A DNA stretch of 38,906 nt from Apostichopus californicus (taxonomy: Eukaryota; Echinodermata; Holothuroidea; Aspidochirotida; Stichopodidae), in the NCBI GenBank assembly GCA_020650975.1, contig JAIPMN010000790.1, positions 1 through 38,906 of the forward strand, given 5' to 3'. A program made the translations under genes and the position numbers. Shown here one piece after another: positions 1-38,906 of the stretch (within the stretch, counting starts at the first letter, position 1; the number at the start of each line of letters is the position of its first letter). The notes below the pieces were generated by a model that saw nothing but the letters and a program-made list of their open reading frames with translations, was not told the origin of the DNA and did no database searches.

Positions 1-3000
1 TCTATTGAACTTTGCAGAGATAAACGTTACACTGATTCATTCACAGCTCATCCAATATTTGAAAACTGAATACAAATAATATAAGCTATTCGTTTGTGTC
101 GTAACAGATGAGTGAATAAATTATCCAAAAAAAACTGCCAGGGGGTACAAATTGGGCAAAGGCTTATACAAGAGCTTTTCGTGTCAAAAATAATCTCACT
201 TTTATTTGACTGCAGTAGGTATCATAATCGCCCCCACCCCATCACACACTTTATCATTCCAGCACACTGTATCATATGTAGAACACATTTGCTTCAATAG
301 TTAAGTAAACAGTAAGGGTATGACCACACCAAGGATACTTCGTACACACATATTCCATGAGTAAAATCAAAAGGTAGTGTATGAACCCATCATGACATAG
401 CTGGTGTTTCAGGGGCCCAGTTTAATACTGAGAGCTGGGCCCTACCACCATCACCACACTTGACACAAAGCCACCAATATAACAAACCACACAGTTCTGT
501 CTGGCTTGCTGGTCAGGCACTCCTCAAAGTGATTGGTTAGCTGGAAATTAAGCCGCATGAACAGCACATTGTGAATTCACTATATACCAACATATACCTT
601 GAGTAGAATTCCAAGTTAGGTGTATGTACCCTCTATAGATACATCAAGCACACTGTAAAATCAAGGGTGAGTGTACACTAGTCAATTATGGAAATCAGCC
701 CCCTCCGCCAACCCACCCCCCACAATACTCTAAACCATCAGATTTGGGTTCTCCGCAACCCACTAGATCAAACTGTCCTTTATATTCCCTTCGACTGATT
801 AAATCTTTATATCCATATTCACTTGTTAAATCATAGCTGAATATAATTAAATCCACTCCATTCAATCCAATGCAACCCCTTACAACACTTCTTTAGGGTT
901 AAACATTCTGTTCAGAGTAGTACAACGAAACAAATCATCAAAGTTTATCCAGCTGCACTTTAAAAACTGACTCTACAAACATGCAAATCACACACCATTC
1001 ATACACCATTACCTGAGTAAAATCCAAAGACAAGTGCATTCACACTAAGCACAACACCCACTGTCCTCTACTTCCTAACACCCCTTTAAAGTCCTCCAAA
1101 GTTTCTCACAACTGAACCGAAACTCACTTTTCGTTAACTTGGGAGAAGGAAATTGACTTGGTTTGTACCACTTCAGATTCTCAAACTGCACTGGAATATT
1201 TTAAATGCATCTCACAACAGAGATCAGGAAATCTAGCCAAAACGGATTAGGACTGGATTATGCCATGAGATAGAACAGAATGCACAGATCTGGAAGGGAT
1301 TATACCATTTGGCCGACCAAGAGTTGTAGGTATATGTGTGTGAGAGGGGCGTGTCAGGTGGCGTGGGGGAGGGGGTGTCAGTGGTGGTGGAGGCGACGGA
1401 GGTCCATAAAAAGTTACGGACTTTGGATATATTTGTAGCAGCCTGTTGTGCCATTCTAGATTCTTTTAAAGTCGCTTGTGACAGCCTGTTGTAATATTTC
1501 ACACAGTGAGATAGACAGTGTTGGTGTTCATAGCCAGGTGTGAGCCTGAGTGATCATGTCATTGGACTCCTTTTTGAAGTCTAACCTTCCTTAGGTGAAT
1601 GAGAGCTCGCAATTCATTATCCTACATGTCACTGTCTCCTTATTGATCCAAGACCCCCTGGACAATTCTTCCTGAACCCCTCTCATCATGCCTTATGACA
1701 AATATACCCTTTAGGATCTTACAGATATCTCAATGCCTAGTCCTATAAACAGGTCACCTCGGGGCTACCTATGATTGGACAGTTTTGAATCATGTGACCA
1801 TAAACTACCAATAAAAAAACGATAAAATCTACCCTAAACTGTTTTCGTTGGTTCGTAATAAGACAAAGTAAACGATAACAGAAATGCTTCATATCCCAAT
1901 GTGATATGATAGACCAACCAGTGAATTGTCCCCCTCAGAGTAAAAACATCTAAATGTGAAGATTTTTACATTAACCAAAAAAAAATGCACATTGATACAC
2001 ATTAACATAACTTCTTGTGCTTTATGTAACACTATGTGCTGAGCTACTGAACATTGCATAAATCTATTCAAGACGTAACACATAGTTTGCATATCATAAC
2101 AACATATTTTTTTGTAATTTTCTTTTTAACTTATTCTTTTAAATTTCACAATAGTTCATAAAAATTAAATCACTACTATTTGGCTTCTTTTTTTTTTCTC
2201 TCTCTCTCACTTTCTCTCTTTCTTTTCATTTGTCTTTTGTTAATAATCACATAAATTTCTCTTTGTATTTCATCTACCCTGGTAAGATTTCAAGAAAACA
2301 AATCTTTTTATAAAATGTACATATGTATGGATCTATATACATCAAAGAATGTTGTGAACTACTACGTACTGAATACTCCATCAGTGGTCGTTTCAAAGAA
2401 GAACGGGGGGAAGAAAAAGAAGAAAATGACATCAAACTCAAAACATCAAACTCTTTACCCCAGTGCCCTTCCCCTTCTTGTTTCTCTTTTTTCAACGTAA
2501 ACTCTTCAAACAACTAAAACTTTGGTATTAAATAGTCACTTAAAATACCAAGTTTCTCCCACTTCAACTTTGGAGTTGTATATATACACATTTGTTACAT
2601 AAGGTTACGATACCCAATTTCACTTCCCTTGAACGATTTATGAGGCAGTTCTGTGGCCGTGTGTTTTGTGATAACTGATCTTTGCCTCCACCCCCATCCC
2701 CCCCCCACACCACCTCAACTGGCATAGATTGTCCACAGCCTCGTTTCTCCTCAAACGTGATGATAGCTCGCCAGCATCGATGACTCAAAAACCAGTTTGG
2801 TCTGAGCACTATTATTGACAAGCTCTCTGAGATGACCATTGTAAACAGACTGGCAGTTAGCCAGAAGCCAACTTCTGTGAGCCTTTAACATTTGTAATCA
2901 ACTGAAGATATCTGTGCATAAAAGCTAGTTTTCTTGTCTGTCACCCCATAGGGGTAGTATTAAATTAAATAATATCAATAATTACTCTCCAATCATCATG

Positions 3001-4547
3001 ATACAATCCATCACAATGCAAAACAAGCATGCCCCTCTTCCTCCCTCCCTGATCTCCCCCCATCCTCTCCCTCCCCTCCTCCACACACTTGTCAAAAGAA
3101 ATGTCATAACTATTTTTCAATCAGACAAATTAATCAATTTATTATAAATTACTAACACAGTTGTAACCAAACTTTGGACAACTCTACACTTTTTATTCCT
3201 TTATATTAAATCTCTGTTACTAACAGGAAAATCCAATTCACAACATTTCAAATTGTAACCAATACATTTTGTAGTTGTAATAATTCATCTCAAAACCACC
3301 AGTTTTGAAAGCAGAGAGAAGAAAAGGAAAGGGAAAAAAAAAATTCAAAATTTGACAAATTTGAAGGAGCAATGATGAGGTCACATTTAATCTGATGTCT
3401 GAGGTAAGATCCAAATCAAGGTACACAGAAAATTTCCTTAATTCTGTAATAACAGTTAATTTCAAGATATTCATTCTTATTATAACAATTATTATTTTCA
3501 AGAAATGAATTATTGGAGAGATTTTCCAGTGGCTGATGGTGGAAATATTCGGCATCTTTAAGGGTGTGAATACCACATCCTTAAAAGCATTCTTGTGTGG
3601 CAAATAATGGAATTCTTCAAATTTGATGATATCTTGTAAAATGCATCTGGCAACAGCTAGAATGAACACAGTCACAACAGCAATTCAACATCTCTTTCTT
3701 TGTAACATGGTATTCATTTAATCACAGTTGCATTGAGAACCTTGACACAGTGAAGCAAACATTCCAAAATGTATCTGTTTTCAACGAAAACTCTTCAAGA
3801 TGTTTACAATAAAGAAGTTAAAGAGTTCTGAAGAAAATTCACCATTGTGATATCACAGGCCACCTACTGTGACCCCCCCCCCTCCCCTCACACACTCTAT
3901 GGGGAAGAATGGATGGTTTACTTAGCCAGTCAAAATGCGTTACAATCAATTTACTATATCTTGAGTTAGGGACACAAGATATTGAGATGGGGTTTTCAAC
4001 TAACAGTGAAGAATATTTTTGCTTTTCAATCCAATTGTCACATTGTATGCCACCAGAATACCCCTTTAAAACAAAAACAAAACACAATTATGTCTTGGTG
4101 ATAGTCCACTCGCATGATTTGAAAAATGAACTTTGTTTTATACCAGTTAGGTTTGTTAAGATCCCTGCAATGATATGGCAAGTCATGCATCTTAATTAAT
4201 TTAAAAAAAAAAAAATTTAAAGGGAAAAAAAATTTTACTCCTTTTTTTCGTTTGGAGTAATGAATGGTTTTAGTAATCAACTACAGAAAATTTCGGTCCC
4301 ACGAATTTAATGTAGTTTCTCCCATTTGTTTCTGTAACAGAATCCTTGATTTTGCTACCTAATTTCATAATCATTCCTGGTGAGATTCTGGTGGAATAAG
4401 ATAACACACTAATGGTGCAGTATGACATCACCAGGTTTGGGACAAATTCAAAGCAAAATGAAAGCTGTAAGTACAAATAAGGTGTTAGGTTTGGAGTTCC
4501 AAACCCTTAACAAAGGCAATAAAATCTCTGAATATTCATCAACTGCT

Positions 4548-4565
4548 AGCCTAGGTGCCTAGGCT
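4548..4565. repeat. short perfect palindrome
   Basis: AGCCTAGG, two spacer bases TG, then CCTAGGCT: an 8 bp perfect inverted repeat in the 3' flank. No associated feature is visible. Confidence 0.6.
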
Positions 4566-6260
4566 GACAATATAAGCCTAATTTGCATATATGAAAAAAA
4601 TTGGCAGAGTTGTTGTTGTTGTCTTTTTACACGTTACGGTTATTAATTAGATCAAATTTACAAAGCTACCAATTGAGAAGAAATAATTAGTGGCTTCAAA
4701 CAGAGAACATACCACCGATTCCTTGAGTGAATACACCAAAAACTTAGAAGACAAACAGTAGTTCGAAAAAATTCTATTTCGAAACTTAAAAAGATTTCCA
4801 TTATTCTTGAGTTTCCAAAAGTCTCTCTCTCTTTCAACATTTTATACACACTTTCACAGAGAAGTTGGCATTAAAGGGACTGAAAAGACCAGAAATTTTC
4901 TAAATAATCCATTGAACTTCGATTACTTATATTTTCACACTTTTTAGAAGATGGTTCTGTTCATAATCGATTGGTTTTTGTGTTTAAAGTTTGTCTCACT
5001 CCAGAATCAGAACATTTTGAAAAAAATTTCGTTTGAACACTTTACGTTATTTTTGCTTACTCCCCTAAAAAGTGATGTGAGAATATCTGACCACCAATAC
5101 CATGCATCCTTGGCTAATGGAGCATTTTCTAAATACTAAACTGATGAAGAAATTCATGATTGGTCCTACTGCATTCTCCTTTAGAGATGAAGCTAGTAAG
5201 AGGACCAAGTTCCTCTCATTTTTTTCCCCTCCTCTTTTCTTTCAATGAGACAAATTTGGGACAGCCTAGCATGTTCAATCTGAGATATTCAACTCGGTAC
5301 AATAAGTCATTAACATCCCTGGCCAAAGGTTGGAATATATTATTTACACATTACCCAATACTTGTACCGACCTCACTCATCAAATTTACAAACTTATATT
5401 CTAAATTACTGACTTGTACCATGATCAATTTTGGCAAGAAATTTTCAAGACGCAGTAGCCATATTTTTTCAGCATATGAATATCGTCCTTGATATTATGT
5501 ATGATATGTATGATATCTTAAATGTTCTTTTCCAGAAGGTTCCCTCCTTTCGTTCATTGCCACCACAAAAACCAGATGTATTGTATCTTCTTGAGGGCAG
5601 CAGAGTATCGTTGCCTACGCATGATGGAAAAGTCAGCTATCTTTAAAATGCTGACTTATCAACATTGTTTACTTGAACCAAAAAGAGAGATTTTTTTCCC
5701 TTTTTTTTTTTTAACAACACTCCGATCATCTTTGGCACACCCTGCATTTCCACGACAGTCTTGCATTTAATTTTTGGTAAAATTTAGAAATAATCATCAA
5801 CGATATAATGATTCCATCCCATAAAGGTTTGTGAATACGCATTTTGTTCTTAAAGGTGTGGTCTGGTAGTCCTTTTTTTAATATTTTTCTTTTCTACATT
5901 CTTTGAAATCTTTCATTTGAGATGGATTTGTCTACAAAATGATCTGGAGCTTGACTCTATACTAAACAAACGGAGGTAGATTTCAAAACTAAAACAAAAG
6001 GAGGTCAGAATGCAAATTAGTTCAACCAGCTTAAAGTCACTCTACAAGACCCAAACTTTACATTTAACTTATCTTATTTTTGCAAAATATTGAAGAGGAC
6101 TACCAGCCTGATATCAGCGAATGCTTTGTTTGGTTAGGAGATGCATTCAGTGTGACCTTCACATTCCGGTTCACATGTCGTGCGTTCACGAGTGAACGAG
6201 CGCTGTTTCCCACAGGAGGCATCTACATCCTATTTGATCTCCTTATCTACAGCATCAATG

Positions 6261-6303
6261 ATATCTAGATGCTATCTAGATGCTATCTAGATGCTATCTA
6301 GAT
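6261..6303. repeat. 11 bp tandem repeat in the SGK3 3' UTR
   Basis: About four units of GCTATCTAGAT, perfect for the last three, starting about 40 bases past the stop codon. Each unit contains the palindrome TCTAGA, so adjacent units can pair in RNA. It is the only compact repeat near the stop codon. Confidence 0.85.
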
Positions 6304-6344
6304 GAGGTATGGATCCTAGATGCAGCAGGGCCATAAACCAAACT

Positions 6345-36560
<30,216 letters not shown>

Positions 36561-37146
36561 CTGTGAAATGAAGCAAACATGAAAACAAAAATTATAATTG
36601 AATTCTCTTGGTGAGAGAACGGGAAGTAACTGATGGGTCATTACGAGAGAGATAGAGTAAGTGTGTAATGCCAAGATGGTTACCGATGGTAACCAGTTCC
36701 ACTCTCAATGTGGTAGATCGACGCAGCAAAAATTGTGAGGGTATCGGAACGAGTATGTCAGTAAGCGAAGTAAAGTCAATTTAATATCGTTTTCCATGTT
36801 ACAAGCTGAGTTGAGTTAAAACACAGACGGTTGCATTCTTCGTTAAATAATCATGTCTTCAAGACTTAATTCCCACCAGGCTCACCCCCCCCCCAAATAC
36901 TTACTGGTCTGGGTAAATTTATGAACAACAATACTTTACCCATCTCATTTACCTACTCACACCCATCTACATGGCCTACATAACAGATCCCATTCTTGCA
37001 ATGCGCCCCCGATGACCCTACATCTAAGGTCACTGACCTCCTCCTTCCCGATCTTACCCATTCCTTTATGCCTTAACCCAGGTTCACTCAAAAGGAATGA
37101 ATAATATGACACATCCAAACAAGATTACATAGCTTTAAAGACTTAC
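36561..37146. other. putative SGK3 intron upstream of the PX exon
   Basis: No element is clearly recognised. TCAGTAAGCGAAGTAAAGTC near 36758 weakly resembles the tail of the GAGACAGGTAAG family. It would be a 586 bp intron if the 28 bp candidate exon is real. Confidence 0.4.
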
Positions 37147-37174
37147 AACAGTCATCATTGGATCTCCACCATTT
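37147..37174 (-). CDS. SGK3: candidate 28 bp SGK3 microexon upstream of the PX exon
   Basis: Bounded by TGTCTTAG and GTT|GTAAGT on the minus strand. It would encode NGGDPMMTV, entering in phase 2 and leaving in phase 0, which is what the next exon (VYKV) requires. The acceptor pyrimidine tract is weak and the peptide has no distinctive motif. Support is the strong donor, the correct phase, and a total N-terminal length close to the family's. This is inference, not homology. Confidence 0.35.
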
Positions 37175-38906
37175 CTAAGACAGATGCTTGAGTATTTATT
37201 TATATGGTAAGATCTGTAAGTTTGTGACAAATCAATGTGTACCACAAGTACATATCAATGGTTACACTGAAACTGGACAAAGCAGTTTTCTAGACTGCAT
37301 TTTGGTACAGCCATTATTAAGAGATCTCGATGCTTGTTTTTGCTTGACTTACCTTTCAAACATACATACTGTACTGTACGATGCTGGTACTGTACTGTGC
37401 TGGTATATACTGTACTGCACACTTCGTTTCTTTATACAAATCCTACATTTCTATAATTTTCCCAAAAGGTCAAACCATGATATAAAGTTCAATCCGTTTC
37501 CGAACCTAATTAAACTATTTCCGCTACTGTGTATGTAAGTCTTGTGGAGCTGATGTAATTATTTTTGTTTTTTTGCAAATGAATTTACTCAATTTATCAC
37601 AAATTTCAATGTCTCTTAATTATCTCACCAATATAGTGAAAACAAACAAATACAGTTTGTCCTTAATTGCCAATCAGGAGAGCATATACAGCTCGCCATG
37701 CAGGCTTGTATAAAGAGCGGCATGCACATTTATTCTTGACTAATTTTCTACCAGCATGTACATTATAAATACAGTGTAACAGTTGAAGTGAGGAAGGAAG
37801 GTAAGTTAGTAAGTTACTGTACATAGATAAATGGAAAATTCTCCACACCTTCCGTACATTCAAATCACTCCAGAATTGAAGCAAAAAGTAGGAATTTTAC
37901 CAATTTAAACTGATTTTTCTTCTTGATGGGGGTTGGGTGGGCCAGGGGAGAGTGGGCAGGGAGTATTGATTATTTTATAACATGTGTTACCTCATCTACA
38001 GGAGGCTAATTTTACTTGTTATGAATAGTTCCCTTAGAAATTTACTTTATTTTTCCAGCATATATATATACAGTATCTGATGTTGACATTAAGTTGCAAA
38101 CCCGTCCTTTAATTGAAGCTGTTTCAAGAAAAAATATTACCGTTAAAGCGTTAAAGTCTAAGTGTATAGGCCAACCATGTACAAAAATACCTTAACCTAC
38201 TGTACTGTATCTAGATATACGGTGTAATCTCAGCCCCAAGTCTTATCTGGATCGAGCATTGATGAACTACGAACCTGGTACCACATGTTAGCACTGCGCC
38301 CAAATTCACCCACTTAATTCCTCTCCCTACCAAATCTACAATTTTTTAAAAGCTACTGTTAACCAGCTTTCTTTGTGTCTGGATTAGCGTGGTTTCGAAT
38401 CTCACTGATATTGATCTGTGAATTCCACCTTTTAAAAAGATCTTGCATGTTGTATACATTTACACTCTCGCTTTATTTGCATCCGACATCTTCGTTATCT
38501 CTGCTGAAGACATCACCACCACCGCAGTCAAGTGATTGGGTTAATTACAAGGTACTTGTACCATTTTGTAAGGGGGGGGTGGGGGGGGCAGAGAACACTT
38601 GACTGAAAATACTAGCTCTGAAGGTTGGAGTTGATAAATTGATAAGTTTTTCGATACTGTTCGAAACTAGAATACCATGTACAGTACCGTATGTCATTTA
38701 TATAGCTTGGTTTACATTTTTCTGCATATATGTAGTTAGTAAAGCAATTTAAGAAATAACATTCGAAGATTTCAAGTATAAGCTATGTAAACAGTGTTCA
38801 TCAAATGAATATTATTAAAATGAAACATTGTCAGCTTGGGGGACAAAATTTTGAGGATGAAATCAAAATCCAAGTAATTATTTGATCTTCATAATTTGGA
38901 GACAAA
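37175..38906. other. 5' region of SGK3
   Basis: Holds the candidate first coding exon and otherwise no recognised gene. A (TACTGTACTG)n-like cluster lies at about 37366-37420 and a G tract at 38570-38590. No promoter motif can be assigned, and the gene's true 5' end may lie outside the window. Confidence 0.5.
38464..38513 (-). CDS. SGK3: candidate first coding exon of SGK3
   Basis: An ATG with G at -3 opens MSSAEITKMSDANKAR plus two bases, followed by GT|GTAAAT. Its phase joins the 28 bp candidate at 37147-37174 without shift. The two would supply 26 residues before VYKV, where vertebrate SGK3 has about 32. There is no conserved motif, so placement rests on phase, length and start context only. 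Transcript data could move it outside the window. Confidence 0.3.

Larger units (their letters stand above)
1..6343. other. 3' flank of SGK3, including unlocated 3' UTR
   Basis: No second gene is recognised; open frames here are short and lack family motifs. It holds a CT-rich tract (about 2184-2238), poly-C tracts (about 2698 and 3871), four dispersed copies of a GAGTAAAATC-like motif near 350, 595, 650 and 1010, a small perfect palindrome (4548-4565), and an 11 bp tandem repeat next to the stop codon. An ATTAAA variant polyadenylation hexamer on the minus strand is at 5766-5771, but nothing fixes the true transcript end. Confidence 0.5.

Noticed and set aside
3238..3675. 145-residue minus-strand open frame in the 3' flank
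   Set aside because: No recognisable motif and no supporting splice structure; it may be within the SGK3 3' UTR.

Overview
This is an animal genomic window, AT-rich, with GT-AG introns and no compact operon-like coding. Its only recognisable protein-coding gene lies on the minus strand. It encodes a PX-domain AGC kinase, serum/glucocorticoid-regulated kinase 3 (SGK3/CISK). Ten coding exons can be placed at base resolution, and all nine splice junctions join in frame. They encode 463 residues from the PX-domain strand VYKVVV to the stop codon. Two further 5' coding exons (37147-37174 and 38464-38513) are tentative; if real, they complete a protein of about 489 residues, against about 496 in vertebrate SGK3. 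Intron-rich structure, tRNA-derived SINEs and hAT-type MITEs suggest a marine invertebrate deuterostome, possibly an echinoderm. That placement is inference and the species is not identified.

Layout: 1-6344 is the 3' flank plus an unknown length of 3' UTR, with no other gene seen. 6345-16344 holds nine exons (PX C-terminal half, linker, kinase domain, C-terminal tail) separated by 0.5-2.3 kb introns. 16345-36476 is one 20.1 kb intron packed with local duplications, minisatellites, a SINE, and a pair of nested hAT-like MITEs. 36477-36560 is a PX exon. 36561-38906 holds the two candidate N-terminal exons.

The most unusual feature is a class of tandem repeat made from the gene's own exons. In at least three introns (after the exons ending at 9868, 15103 and 11371) the sequence just 3' of an exon is an array, or a diverged copy, of that exon's 3' end together with its donor site and flanking intron. 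The array after 15103 has a 112 bp period, keeps several plausible donor-like sites, and is interrupted by a SINE close to the authentic exon. The array after 9868 has 85-105 bp units whose translation still resembles the kinase motif around DWWCLGAV. A fourth, weaker case may exist after 16196. A separate same-orientation repeat family ending in GAGACAGGTAAG recurs about nine times, only inside the 20 kb intron.

The gene product should bind phosphatidylinositol 3-phosphate on endosomes through its PX domain and phosphorylate substrates downstream of PDK1 and mTORC2. All core kinase residues, the PDK1-site threonine and a C-terminal hydrophobic motif are present.
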